Source: Clostridium sp. 1001271st1 H5
Lineage (GTDB): Bacteria; Bacillota; Clostridia; Lachnospirales; Lachnospiraceae
DNA: 64,000 bases
NCBI RefSeq assembly: GCF_005845215.1
Contig: NZ_SPHO01000024.1
Coordinates: 1-64,000 of the forward strand
Direction of reading: 5' to 3'
Shown here: positions 41,371 through 49,986 of the stretch, in pieces
Layout of the letters: each line of letters begins with the position of its first letter
Numbering within the stretch: position 1 is the stretch's first letter
Notes under the pieces: generated by a model
Database searches by the model: none
What the model saw: the letters and a program-made list of their open reading frames with translations, nothing else
What the model was told of the DNA's origin: nothing
Made by a program: the position numbers and the translations under genes

Positions 41371-42294
41371 ATGAGACATTTATTGAATCCCTTAGACTTC
41401 TCTGTGGAAGAAATTGATGACCTTCTGGCCCTTGCAAGGGACATTGAACAGAATCTTCCAGGATATGCCCATGTATGTGACGGCAAGAAACTGGCCACCC
41501 TTTTCTACGAGCCAAGTACACGGACACGTTTAAGTTTTGAAGCTGCCATGCTGAACCTGGGCGGCAGTGTATTAGGTTTTTCATCCGCCAATTCCAGTTC
41601 TGCTGCAAAAGGCGAAAGCGTAGCCGATACCATCCGCATGATTTCCTGTTATGCTGATATCTGTGCCATGAGGCATCCAAAAGAAGGCGCTGCATTCGTA
41701 GCCGCCCAGAAGGCCCAGATTCCAGTCATTAATGCCGGGGATGGCGGCCACCAACATCCCACCCAGACCTTAACTGACCTTATGACCATACGCTCCATGA
41801 AGGGACGTCTGGACAATCTGACGGTCGGCTTCTGCGGAGACCTGAAATTCGGCCGTACCGTACATTCCTTAATCAACGCCATGGTCCGTTATCCCAACAT
41901 CAAATTTATACTGATTTCCCCTCCTGAGCTGCGTATCCCGGACAATATCCGCGACGACGTGCTCATTGCCAACCATGTGCCTTTTGAGGAGGTGGGCAAC
42001 CTGGACGACGCTCTGGGGCAGTTAGACATCCTTTACATGACACGCGTACAGAAGGAGCGCTTCTTCAATGAGGAAGATTACATCCGTTTGAAAGACTGTT
42101 ACATTTTAGATAAGAAGAAAATGAAGCTTGCCAAGGAAGACATGTATGTGCTCCATCCTCTTCCCAGGGTAAATGAAATATCCGTGGAAGTGGATGACGA
42201 CCCAAGGGCTGCCTATTTCAAGCAGGCACAGTACGGCGTATACGTGCGTATGGCATTAATCATGAGATTACTGGAGGTGCAGAAGCCATGTTAA
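41371..42294 (+). CDS. pyrB: Aspartate carbamoyltransferase catalytic subunit
   Basis: A protein of 307 residues. Joins carbamoyl phosphate and aspartate in the first committed step of pyrimidine synthesis. Carbamoyl-phosphate site FYEPSTRTRLSFE near residue 50, then GDGGHQHPTQTLTDL near 130 and VLHPLPRVNEI near 260 are intact. ATG 41371 follows AAAGGAGAC. It overlaps pyrI by seven bases, so catalytic and regulatory chains are made together. Confidence 0.97.
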   Translation: MRHLLNPLDFSVEEIDDLLALARDIEQNLPGYAHVCDGKKLATLFYEPSTRTRLSFEAAMLNLGGSVLGFSSANSSSAAKGESVADTIRMISCYADICAMRHPKEGAAFVAAQKAQIPVINAGDGGHQHPTQTLTDLMTIRSMKGRLDNLTVGFCGDLKFGRTVHSLINAMVRYPNIKFILISPPELRIPDNIRDDVLIANHVPFEEVGNLDDALGQLDILYMTRVQKERFFNEEDYIRLKDCYILDKKKMKLAKEDMYVLHPLPRVNEISVEVDDDPRAAYFKQAQYGVYVRMALIMRLLEVQKPC

Positions 42295-42719
42295 ACATCA
42301 GCGGATTAAAAGAAGGCATTGTCCTGGACCACATTGAGGCAGGAAAAAGCCTGGACATCTACTATCACCTGGGCCTGGACAAGCTGGAATGCCAGGTAGC
42401 CATCATCAAGAATGCCCGCAGCAACAAGATGGGACGCAAGGATATCATTAAAATCGAGGGCGGACTGGATACGGTTGACTTAAAGGTACTGGGCTACATT
42501 GACCACAACATTACGGTGAACATCATCCGCGGGGACAAGATTGCCGAAAAACGGGCATTAAAGCTTCCCAAGAAAATCACCAATGTGATTCAGTGCAAGA
42601 ACCCCCGCTGCATCACATCCATTGAGCAGGAGCTTCCCCATATCTTCTACCTGGCAGACGAGAAGGCAGAGGTTTACCGCTGCCAGTACTGCGAAGAGAA
42701 ATACAGCGAATTTAAATAA
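42288..42719 (+). CDS. pyrI: Aspartate carbamoyltransferase regulatory subunit
   Basis: A protein of 143 residues. The N-terminal allosteric domain (EGIVLDHIEAGKSL) binds CTP/ATP, and the C-terminal zinc domain has four cysteines in two pairs (CKNPRC and CQYC). PyrI chains link PyrB trimers and transmit CTP inhibition. Starts seven bases inside pyrB with GGAGG upstream. Followed by a bidirectional terminator. Confidence 0.96.
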   Translation: MLNISGLKEGIVLDHIEAGKSLDIYYHLGLDKLECQVAIIKNARSNKMGRKDIIKIEGGLDTVDLKVLGYIDHNITVNIIRGDKIAEKRALKLPKKITNVIQCKNPRCITSIEQELPHIFYLADEKAEVYRCQYCEEKYSEFK

Positions 42720-42750
42720 AAAGGTTGTGGGACATTCCCATAAATACATG

Positions 42751-42807
42751 AAAAGGCAGCCCGGCGTCAATTCCCTTTGGAATTCGCCGGACTGCCTTAT
42801 CTTTTTT
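42751..42807. terminator. Bidirectional terminator between pyrI and the VOC gene
   Basis: Long stem AAGGCAG-CCGGCG-AATTCC with its complement (42753-42798), followed on plus by ATCTTTTTT and on minus by TTCATG. It serves the two converging genes. Confidence 0.9.
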
Positions 42808-42817
42808 CCCAGACCCA

Positions 42818-43192
42818 TTATCTCTGCTTATCAGCCGGCACGATTTCCAGCCAGTAACCGTCCGGATCCTTGATGAAATAAATGCCCATGCCCGGATTCT
42901 CGTAGCAGATGCATCCCATCTCCTCATGGTGCTTATGGCAGCTCTCAAAATCATCCACATGGAATGCCAGGTGGAATTCGCACTCTCCCAGGTCATAGGC
43001 TTCCTGCCGGTCCCGCAGCCATGTCAGCTCCAGGGTAAAGCCAGTTACGCCGTCTCCCAGATATACCAGCTTAAAGGAGCCGTCCGAAGCATTTTTCTCT
43101 CTCACCGGTTCCAGGTCCAGCGCCTCCTTATAAAAGGCCAGGCTCTTTTCCAAATCCAATACATTAAAATTAAAATGGTTAAATGTAATCAT
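42818..43192 (-). CDS. VOC/glyoxalase family protein (GloA-like)
   Basis: A protein of about 124 residues, two beta-alpha-beta-beta-beta modules. Candidate metal ligands are His5 (TFNHFNFNVLDLEKSL), Glu in FTLELTW, His in FHLAFHVDD and Glu in DPDGYWLEIVP. The pattern is close to lactoylglutathione lyase, though many Clostridia paralogues have other substrates. ATG 43192 has AGGAGAGAAC upstream. It appears monocistronic, or read through from serS about 65 bp away. Confidence 0.85.
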   Translation of the reverse strand: MITFNHFNFNVLDLEKSLAFYKEALDLEPVREKNASDGSFKLVYLGDGVTGFTLELTWLRDRQEAYDLGECEFHLAFHVDDFESCHKHHEEMGCICYENPGMGIYFIKDPDGYWLEIVPADKQR

Positions 43193-43259
43193 AGTTCTCT
43201 CCTTTCTTTGTACAAAACCGGCCTGCACCGCAGGATGCAGACCGGTACATGAAACATGT

Positions 43260-44549
43260 TTAATTCTTGGGAACCATCACTTCCATGCCGCCCATGTAAG
43301 GACGCAGCACTTCCGGAATCTTCACGCTGCCGTCCGCCTGAAGGTTGTTCTCCAGGAAAGCGATCAGCATACGCGGAGGAGCCACCACAGTATTGTTCAG
43401 GGTGTGGGCCAGGTACTTGCCTCCGTCCTCCCCCTGTACGCGGATTCTCAGACGGCGGGCCTGGGCATCTCCCAGGTTGGAGCAGCTTCCCACCTCAAAA
43501 TACTTCTTCTGTCTTGGGGACCATGCCTCCACATCCACGGACTTCACCTTAAGGTCAGCCAGGTCGCCGGAGCAGCACTCCAGTGTGCGGACCGGAACAT
43601 CCAGGGAACGGAATAAATCCACGGTGTTCTGCCACAGCTTGTCATACCACATAGGGCTTTCCTCAGGCCTGCAGACCACAATCATCTCCTGCTTTTCAAA
43701 CTGGTGGATACGGTAAACGCCTCTCTCCTCAATGCCGTGGGCGCCCTTCTCCTTGCGAAAACAGGGAGAATAGCTGGTCAGGGTCAGGGGAAGCTGCTGC
43801 TCCGGCGTGATGGTGTCGATGAATTTGCCAATCATGGAGTGCTCGCTGGTACCAATCAGGTACAGGTCCTCCCCCTCAATCTTATACATCATGGCATCCA
43901 TCTCGGCAAAGCTCATAACGCCTGTTACCACGTTGCTGCGAATCATGAAAGGAGGCACGCAGTAGGTAAATCCGCGGTTAATCATAAAATCCCTTGCATA
44001 GGAAATCACTGCTGAATGAAGCCTTGCAATATCTCCCATCAGATAATAGAAGCCATTGCCCGCCACTCTTCTGGCCGCGTCCAGGTCAATGCCGTTAAAC
44101 CGCTCCATAATGTCTGTGTGATAGGGAATCTCAAAATCCGGTACCACGGGCTCGCCAAACCGCTCCACTTCCACGTTTTCACTGTCATCCCTGCCAATGG
44201 GTACGGTTGGGTCGATGATATTGGGAATGGTCATCATAATCTTTGTAATCTTCTCAGAAAGCTGTCCTTCTTTTTCCTCCAGCTCCGCCAGACGTGCTGA
44301 ATTGGCGCTGACCTCCTGCTTCACGGCCTCTGCCTCGTCCTTCCTGCCCTGGCCCATGAGCATGCCAATCTGCTTGGACAGTTTATTGCGGCTGGCCCTT
44401 AAATCATCGGCCTCCTTCTGTGTAGTCCTTGCCTCTGTGTCCAGTGAAATCACTTCGTCCACCAGCGGCAGCTTGCTGTCCTGGAATTTATTCTTAATGT
44501 TCTGCTTTACAATCTCCGGGTTCTCTCTAACAAATCTTAAATCTAACAT
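43260..44549 (-). CDS. serS: Seryl-tRNA synthetase
   Basis: A protein of 429 residues. N-terminal coiled-coil tRNA-binding arm (residues about 30-100, LDTEARTTQKEADDLRASR) and class II catalytic core with motif 2 (SPCFRKEKGAHGIEERGVYR, split region 265-285) and motif 3 (NNTVVAPPRMLIAFLENN). Charges tRNA-Ser with serine. ATG 44549 with GGAGGAATACC upstream. There is no room for a T-box leader: the preceding gene ends 63 bp away. Confidence 0.97.
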   Translation of the reverse strand: MLDLRFVRENPEIVKQNIKNKFQDSKLPLVDEVISLDTEARTTQKEADDLRASRNKLSKQIGMLMGQGRKDEAEAVKQEVSANSARLAELEEKEGQLSEKITKIMMTIPNIIDPTVPIGRDDSENVEVERFGEPVVPDFEIPYHTDIMERFNGIDLDAARRVAGNGFYYLMGDIARLHSAVISYARDFMINRGFTYCVPPFMIRSNVVTGVMSFAEMDAMMYKIEGEDLYLIGTSEHSMIGKFIDTITPEQQLPLTLTSYSPCFRKEKGAHGIEERGVYRIHQFEKQEMIVVCRPEESPMWYDKLWQNTVDLFRSLDVPVRTLECCSGDLADLKVKSVDVEAWSPRQKKYFEVGSCSNLGDAQARRLRIRVQGEDGGKYLAHTLNNTVVAPPRMLIAFLENNLQADGSVKIPEVLRPYMGGMEVMVPKN

Positions 44550-44612
44550 GGTATTCCTCCTGGATTTCCTTGATATACTATCTTCCATTTCTGGACAGGT
44601 ATTCCTGTACTG

Positions 44613-46304
44613 TTAAAGAGTATATAACATTTTCCCAGGAAATAAAAGCCCTTTTTCTGTTTTTTCCTGCTGCCGTTTTCCTTCTGTCTGTCTGCTGTAC
44701 CGGCATACGCCGTCCACATAAGTGGCTTCCACCGGAATGCAGGCCAGCTCCTCCGGGGCGGTTTCAAAAGGATTTGCCCCCAGTATCACAAAATCCGCCA
44801 GCATTCCCGGAGCAATCCGTCCCTTTACCCTCTCCTCAAAGGAAGCCCAGGCGCCTTCTGCGGTATAGGAATCCAGGGCCTGCTTTATATCCAGGGCCTG
44901 TTCCGGAAGATAGGGGCCTGTATGGTCACTCACCGTTGTCCTGGTAACCGCGCATTGTATTCCCTTCATCACATCCGGCAGCTCCACCGGACAGTCTGAG
45001 CCATTGGAGGTACGGGTAATCTCATAGAGGGTCCGGAAATGATAGCTGGATGCAGCCCTCTCCTTTCCAATGCGTTCCTCCACAATGTGGATGTCATAAT
45101 CAAGAAAAATGGACTGGATGTATGCATGGAGGGACAGCCTTCCAAACTGCTCCAGCTGGTCCGGCCGTGTAATCTGGCAGTGGACAATGCCGTGGCGGTG
45201 GTCCTCTCTGGGATTCTGTGCAAGGGCCGTTTCATAGGCTGCCAGGACATCATCCAGAATGCCGTCCCCAATGGCATGGACAGCCACCTGCATTCCCTGG
45301 GAATTGGCATAGCCCACCATATCCTTAAGCTGCTGTCTGGTAAAAATAGGGATTCCCCGGGTGGATGCGTCGTCCGCGTAGGGCTGGCTGAGATAGGCGC
45401 TCCTGGCTCCCAGGGAACCGTCTCCCAGCATTTTAAGGGGGCCAATCTTAAACCATTGGCTGCCCCAGCCCGTATTATACCCCTTTTCCACAAATCCCTT
45501 AAGCTCCTCCAGGGTGGTGAACTGGGACTGCTCACAGACCCGGACCGTCATCCTTCCCTCTGCTTCCAGTTCCCTGTATGCCTCCAGCACCCTCTCATAA
45601 GGCACGTTGTTAAAGGCCAGCAAATCATCTGTCTGGGAGGAGGTGACACCGTAACGGTTCAGCGCTTTGGACGCTGTCCGTATCATTTCCTTTATATCCT
45701 CCTTTGCCGGCTCAGGCAGGCATCCATAGATTAGGTCCATTGCATTTTCCCGGAATATTCCGTTGGGCATCCCGTTTTCATCCACCTCATAGAGGCCGCC
45801 TTCCGCCTGGGGCGTATTCCCAGTGACGCCTGCCAGATTAAGGGCCATGGTATTCACCACACAGGCGTGGCCGCATGTCCTTGTAAGACAGATGGGGTGG
45901 TCCGTGGATATCATATCCAGGTCATGGCGGTCCGGAAACCGCTTTTCGTCCTGAAAATAATCATGGTTCCATCCCCTTCCCATTACCCAGGTACCGGGCT
46001 TTACGGACTGTTCCCGGATAAATTCCTTCATATACTCCTTCATTCCGGCCAGGGACCGGGTGTGCAGGGATAAATCCGCTGCGCGGAGGGCGTTTCCATA
46101 GCTCAGAATATGCATGTGGGAATCATTAAATCCGGCGCACACAAACCTTCCCTTTAAATCCTTCACCTCATCCCCTGCATCCCCCATGGCCAGGGCGCCT
46201 TCATCAGTGCCTGCATAAATAAACTTACCCTCCTCCACCACAAAGGCCCGGCACAGGGGAAACTCCCCTGTGTACACAACGCCATTCCGATAGATTGTTC
46301 TCAT
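44613..46304 (-). CDS. YtcJ-like metal-dependent amidohydrolase (Amidohydro_3)
   Basis: A protein of about 563 residues. N-terminal strand-rich domain (IYRNGVVYTGE), metal-binding pair NDSHMHILSYG near residue 62, the barrel with VAVHAIGDG near 310 and a late SNGSDCPVE motif. The family hydrolyses N-acyl or cyclic amides and formamides; the substrate is not known. ATG 46304 follows GGGAGGGACGGC; a 48-codon longer reading upstream lacks support. It precedes serS by 63 bp but is functionally unrelated. Confidence 0.88.
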   Translation of the reverse strand: MRTIYRNGVVYTGEFPLCRAFVVEEGKFIYAGTDEGALAMGDAGDEVKDLKGRFVCAGFNDSHMHILSYGNALRAADLSLHTRSLAGMKEYMKEFIREQSVKPGTWVMGRGWNHDYFQDEKRFPDRHDLDMISTDHPICLTRTCGHACVVNTMALNLAGVTGNTPQAEGGLYEVDENGMPNGIFRENAMDLIYGCLPEPAKEDIKEMIRTASKALNRYGVTSSQTDDLLAFNNVPYERVLEAYRELEAEGRMTVRVCEQSQFTTLEELKGFVEKGYNTGWGSQWFKIGPLKMLGDGSLGARSAYLSQPYADDASTRGIPIFTRQQLKDMVGYANSQGMQVAVHAIGDGILDDVLAAYETALAQNPREDHRHGIVHCQITRPDQLEQFGRLSLHAYIQSIFLDYDIHIVEERIGKERAASSYHFRTLYEITRTSNGSDCPVELPDVMKGIQCAVTRTTVSDHTGPYLPEQALDIKQALDSYTAEGAWASFEERVKGRIAPGMLADFVILGANPFETAPEELACIPVEATYVDGVCRYSRQTEGKRQQEKTEKGLLFPGKMLYTL

Positions 46305-46350
46305 GCCGTCCCTCCCCTTATTCAGTCTTATCCTGCCCCGCTTACAGCTG

Positions 46351-47268
46351 TCACAGACCAAACTCATGAAATAACCGGTCCTGATACTGCCGGTCCGTGG
46401 CCGCCCGAATAATATCATCTGTCCTGCCAGCCTCTGCCAGCCTTGCATTCAGGGTGTTTACACGCTCAAGCGCCTGTACGGCCCCTTCTCTTTTGCCTTC
46501 CCTCATACCCTTCTCAATACCTTTCTCAATACCTTGCTCAATACCTTGCTCCAACAGCATTTCACCTAGAACAGTCATTCCAATCCTCTCCTTTATCTGA
46601 CCTAATTCCTCCCGGTTCAAGAACTTGACTGCCAGTGCATACAGCACTGACTGCATCTTTTTTCTCTCGTCATCGTCTATATCAAGTTCCTTCCTCTGTA
46701 AAAACTCCATCCCCTGATAAATGCGTTTCGCCATGCCCATGGTTCCCGACATGAACGGAGCCAACAGCAGCGGAAACACATCGCGGCGTTTCAGCGCCTT
46801 ACCCTTGCGAATCTTCCGCCCCAGCTTTTCAAAAACCTTATCCCCACTCCTGTCTCTCAGACGCACCAGTTTTATTCTGTAGACACTATCACCATTCATC
46901 AGTTCCCTCATCAGGACCTTTACCTTTGATGTGCACAATACCACGGTCGTAACCTGGACATCATACGCAAATCCTATGTAGGCCTCGTATTCACGGAACC
47001 GCCTCAAGTCTTTCTGCGTAATGCTGTCGCTCTCAAACTCCAGATGCCTCCATGAACCGTCTGTCATGATGAAATTAAAGTCCTCCTCCAGCCTGCGCAT
47101 CTCCAGATGAATGTGTTCAGTAGGCGCAATTCCGGCTATCCTGCCCTCTACTCCCACATACGGCAGTAAATCCTCGCCAAAAAACTGGGCCGCCATCTTC
47201 ATCACCCGGTCCTCTATCTGGCTAAAGCCCATGTTTTCCGCCCGGTCAGACTGGTTTCTTTTTCCCAT
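46351..47268 (-). CDS. Rpn-family PD-(D/E)XK nuclease / putative transposase
   Basis: A protein of 305 residues of the Rpn (PDDEXK_2) group, whose members are RecA-independent recombination-promoting nucleases or uncharacterised toxin-like genes. Nuclease-core segments include DLLPYVGVEGRI, HLEFESDS and VLCTSKVKVL. The C-terminal tail contains a tandem EQGIEQGIEKGIEKGM repeat encoded by near-identical 12-base units (about 46505-46555), a slippage-prone region common in this family. A MITE-like inverted-repeat element starts 60 bp upstream. Confidence 0.85.
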   Translation of the reverse strand: MGKRNQSDRAENMGFSQIEDRVMKMAAQFFGEDLLPYVGVEGRIAGIAPTEHIHLEMRRLEEDFNFIMTDGSWRHLEFESDSITQKDLRRFREYEAYIGFAYDVQVTTVVLCTSKVKVLMRELMNGDSVYRIKLVRLRDRSGDKVFEKLGRKIRKGKALKRRDVFPLLLAPFMSGTMGMAKRIYQGMEFLQRKELDIDDDERKKMQSVLYALAVKFLNREELGQIKERIGMTVLGEMLLEQGIEQGIEKGIEKGMREGKREGAVQALERVNTLNARLAEAGRTDDIIRAATDRQYQDRLFHEFGL

Positions 47269-47327
47269 ACAGCCTCCTGTTCCGGCAAGCCATATAAGAC
47301 CCTATCCCCATTATAGCGTTTTCTCAT

Positions 47328-47509
47328 AAACCAGACAATAGTTCCTTTGCCTTTCGTGTACTAAAACGATACTTAATAATGGAATAATTGCCCGACGTAT
47401 ATGTATACTGGGCTGAATAATTAGATGAAAGCTAAAAAACAGATACATTCAGATTTCTTAAAATAGGATAATGAGCGATAGATGCTTATATTTCCCTATT
47501 GTCTGGTTT
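47328..47509. mobile_element. MITE-like element with 14-bp terminal inverted repeats
   Basis: AAACCAGACAATAG at 47328-47341 is the exact reverse complement of CTATTGTCTGGTTT at 47496-47509. The 154 bp between them are AT-rich and hold no open frame. No clear target-site duplication is visible, so it could instead be an old or partial insertion. It is distinct in composition from the genes around it. Confidence 0.6.
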
Positions 47510-47615
47510 CTATAATATAACACCATCCCGGGAAAAACGCAATGGATAAGCTTTTTTATTCTGCCGCCTGAACTGTGGCCTGCATACAATCCAGGCGGCC
47601 TTTCCGCCTCATGTC
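47510..47615. other. Intergenic stretch between MITE-like element and pdxK repeats
   Basis: Contains a pairing GCCGCCTGAA/CAGGCGGC (about 47565-47600) with a TTTTTTATT tract on the wrong side for the kinase gene. No gene recognised. Confidence 0.4.
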
Positions 47616-47683
47616 AGCGTCCCCGCCTTATGCCGGTTTTCCCGCGCCGCATCAAGCTTCCCCGCTTTATACCGGTTTTCCCG
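47616..47683. repeat. 29-bp direct repeat, two copies, at the kinase 3' end
   Basis: Units at 47616-47644 and 47655-47683 differ at three positions (core CCGGTTTTCCCG). The stop codon and last residues (EPGKPV) of the kinase gene lie inside the second copy. Spacing is 39 bp start to start. Confidence 0.75.
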
Positions 47684-48533
47684 GTTCATGCCTGCTGTCC
47701 ACTGCACGGACAAGCACCTCCATCAGTTCCTCAAAGCACACGCCGTTGGCTATGGGTATTTCCAGCTCCTCGGACCTGGCAATGCAGGCTTTTACGAAAG
47801 AGGCCGCCAGGCGCACCGCGCGGTCCAGACTCCATCCCCTTACGGCGGCAGCCGACACCACGGAGGAGAACACATCCCCGGTTCCCGGCCTCTCATGGCC
47901 CACACGCCTGGTTCTAGGGAAGGCGGTCCGCTCTCCCTCAGCCACCACATTCATAATAAAACCGCCCTGGTTCACACCTGTGATAACCACGCATCTGGGT
48001 CCCATGGCCTGGATTTCCCCTGCCAGCTCCTTAAGTTCCGTCCTGCTCCAGCCATCCCTGCGGTAAGTCCTGCCGGTCAGGATACACGCTTCTGTCAGAT
48101 TGGGGGTAACAATATCCCCCATGGACACCAGCTCCTTCATGCGGCTGCACATGGCCGGCGTATAGGTCGCATAAGTCTCCCCGTGGTCCCCCATAATTGG
48201 GTCTATAATTACCTTGGTATCTTCCTGGCCGAACTGCCGTATCACATCCATCACAATCTCAATCTGCGCCTCGGAACCCAGAAAACCGCTGACAATGCCG
48301 TCAAAGGTCAGCTCCAGCTCCTTCCACTTGCGGATGAACTCTCCCATCTTCGCCGTGTAATCGTCAAAGAAATAGACGGGAAACCCTGTGTGGTTGGACA
48401 AGATGGAGGTGGGTATGGGGCAGCACTGGACCTTCATGGCGGATAAAATGGGAATAGCCACTGTCAGGGAACAGCGGCCGTATCCGGATAAATCATTAAT
48501 CATGGCAATCTTTTTCTGTCGGTAAGCACTCAT
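47667..48533 (-). CDS. Pyridoxal/pyridoxamine kinase-like (PfkB/ribokinase family)
   Basis: About 288 residues, ribokinase fold of the PdxK/PdxY group. N-terminal MINDLSGYGRCSL and the C-terminal anion-hole motif RPGTGDVFSSVV (catalytic Asp) are present. It phosphorylates vitamin B6 vitamers with ATP. ATG 48533 is preferred; a 10-codon extension is possible. It ends inside a 29-bp direct repeat. It follows the S-component gene by only 13 bp, so uptake and trapping of vitamin B6 are probably one unit. Confidence 0.9.
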   Translation of the reverse strand: MSAYRQKKIAMINDLSGYGRCSLTVAIPILSAMKVQCCPIPTSILSNHTGFPVYFFDDYTAKMGEFIRKWKELELTFDGIVSGFLGSEAQIEIVMDVIRQFGQEDTKVIIDPIMGDHGETYATYTPAMCSRMKELVSMGDIVTPNLTEACILTGRTYRRDGWSRTELKELAGEIQAMGPRCVVITGVNQGGFIMNVVAEGERTAFPRTRRVGHERPGTGDVFSSVVSAAAVRGWSLDRAVRLAASFVKACIARSEELEIPIANGVCFEELMEVLVRAVDSRHEPGKPV

Positions 48534-48546
48534 GTCAAATCTCCTG

Positions 48547-49170
48547 TCATCTGAGCCGGTCAAAGAGCCCGGTCCTTATAAGTGTGCTGCGAAGGGGCAT
48601 GTAGATGGCCACCGCCGCAATGGCAGATGTAACCGCATTGATGGAGGTGGAGGCAATGTTCCAGGCCAGCACCAGCTCTGCCGCAGGCTTGCCCAGAATG
48701 GCCAGCTTATAATAATATCCCACCAATGGGTCAAAAATAACATTGAACAGCAGCCCGCAGACAGAGGCAGCCACCACAAAACGGAATACATGGCGCTTAT
48801 CGGAGCTCTCATTAATCCTGCCAAGCCTGTGGGCCACCAGACCGGTTATCAGGCCGATGCAGAGTTTTAACAGAAAGGTTTTCGGCGCATACACAACATA
48901 AACAGGGTCGAACAAATCCCCGATGGTCATGCCCAGAGCACCCCCTAATCCGCCGTAAAAACCTCCTAACATCAGGGCTCCCAGGACACAGACCGCATTG
49001 CCCAGATGGATGGAGGTGGCATCGCCTCCCGGAAGGGTAATCTTTATCTGCAAAAATGTAAAAACCACATAGGATAATGCCGCAAACAGGCCGGTCAGGG
49101 CCAGCTTGTAGATACGGCTGTCTTCCAGGCCCCTGTTATGACCTGCTGTCACTGCACTGGATGTCTTCAT
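48547..49170 (-). CDS. ECF transporter S component, probably for vitamin B6
   Basis: About 207 residues with six predicted membrane segments. The N-terminal cytoplasmic stretch leads into ALTGLFAALSYVVFTF, which contains the AxxxA-type motif that binds the EcfT subunit. No EcfA/A'/T genes are nearby; group II ECF systems share a common module encoded elsewhere. The adjacent pyridoxal kinase gene points to a pyridoxine-type ligand; hydroxymethylpyrimidine or another B vitamin remains possible. ATG 49170 follows GAGGAGAG. Confidence 0.85.
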   Translation of the reverse strand: MKTSSAVTAGHNRGLEDSRIYKLALTGLFAALSYVVFTFLQIKITLPGGDATSIHLGNAVCVLGALMLGGFYGGLGGALGMTIGDLFDPVYVVYAPKTFLLKLCIGLITGLVAHRLGRINESSDKRHVFRFVVAASVCGLLFNVIFDPLVGYYYKLAILGKPAAELVLAWNIASTSINAVTSAIAAVAIYMPLRSTLIRTGLFDRLR

Positions 49171-49335
49171 ACTAACACTCTCCTCATATTGTATATTTCT
49201 TACTGCATGGAATGCATCCATTCATGTCACCTATGGTATCACTAAGGTGGAATGTTTTAAATATCCAGTTTGATAAGTTTTGACCAGGCCAGTTTTGTAA
49301 GAATTCATGAAAACAAACATCCGGAATCAATTTTG

Positions 49336-49986
49336 TCAATCATGGGATTCCACCACAATCAGCACCCCGTCCGTAAAGGTAATGGTCCCTTCCTCCCCCA
49401 CAAGTTCATTGCTGATACAGAGGCTGGTGCCTATTTCTATGTCCTTCTCATGGAGCGGGTACTTAAAGCCGGTAAGGGTAATGCCCCTGACCTCCCCGGT
49501 AAGCGGAAGGAAGGAAATGTATTTCCCCCAGGTCTCATTCCTCTTAAAGGTCCTCTCCCCGTCTATCAGGTAAATACGGTTCTGGCTGTCCAGGATATAT
49601 GCCTCCATTCCCTTTTGCAGGCATGGAAACAGCAGATGGATATTGCCCAGCATATGGTCCATGCGTCCGCCTGTGGCACCCAGCACCACCACCTGGGTGC
49701 ATCCCGTTGCCTGGGCTTTTAAAAGGGCCAGCTCTGTGTCCGTTTCATCCTTTTCCGGCTGATGGGTATCCCAGACAATATGTTCCATTCTCCTGTAATA
49801 TGCCAGTACCTCCGGCCGCACCGTGTCAAAATCACCTACAATCATATCCGGCTCCAGGCCCAGGGCCTTTACGGCCTCCAGTCCTGCATCCACTGCAATG
49901 ACTTTATCAAATGTTTCCTGTCCCAAAAAAGAACCGGCGAAGGACAGGTCCAGTTTTCCGCCGGTTATAATCAGACAACGCTTCAT
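49336..49986 (-). CDS. thiN: Thiamine diphosphokinase
   Basis: A protein of 216 residues. Transfers pyrophosphate from ATP to thiamine, giving TPP. N-terminal domain with the ADP/Asp-rich VAVDAGLEAVKALGLEPDMIVGDFDTV and DETDTELAL; second beta-sandwich domain binds thiamine. It overlaps the rpe stop codon by four bases. Last gene of the prpC-prkC-rsgA-rpe-thiN order known from Bacillus. Confidence 0.93.
   Translation of the reverse strand: MKRCLIITGGKLDLSFAGSFLGQETFDKVIAVDAGLEAVKALGLEPDMIVGDFDTVRPEVLAYYRRMEHIVWDTHQPEKDETDTELALLKAQATGCTQVVVLGATGGRMDHMLGNIHLLFPCLQKGMEAYILDSQNRIYLIDGERTFKRNETWGKYISFLPLTGEVRGITLTGFKYPLHEKDIEIGTSLCISNELVGEEGTITFTDGVLIVVESHD

Noticed and set aside
44550..44612. T-box leader before serS
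   Set aside because: Only 63 bp separate serS from the previous gene, too short for a T-box, and no conserved T-box core is seen.
49171..49335. Riboswitch upstream of the ECF S component (TPP or other)
   Set aside because: The stretch upstream is short and AT-rich, with no conserved THI-box or other aptamer core that I can see.
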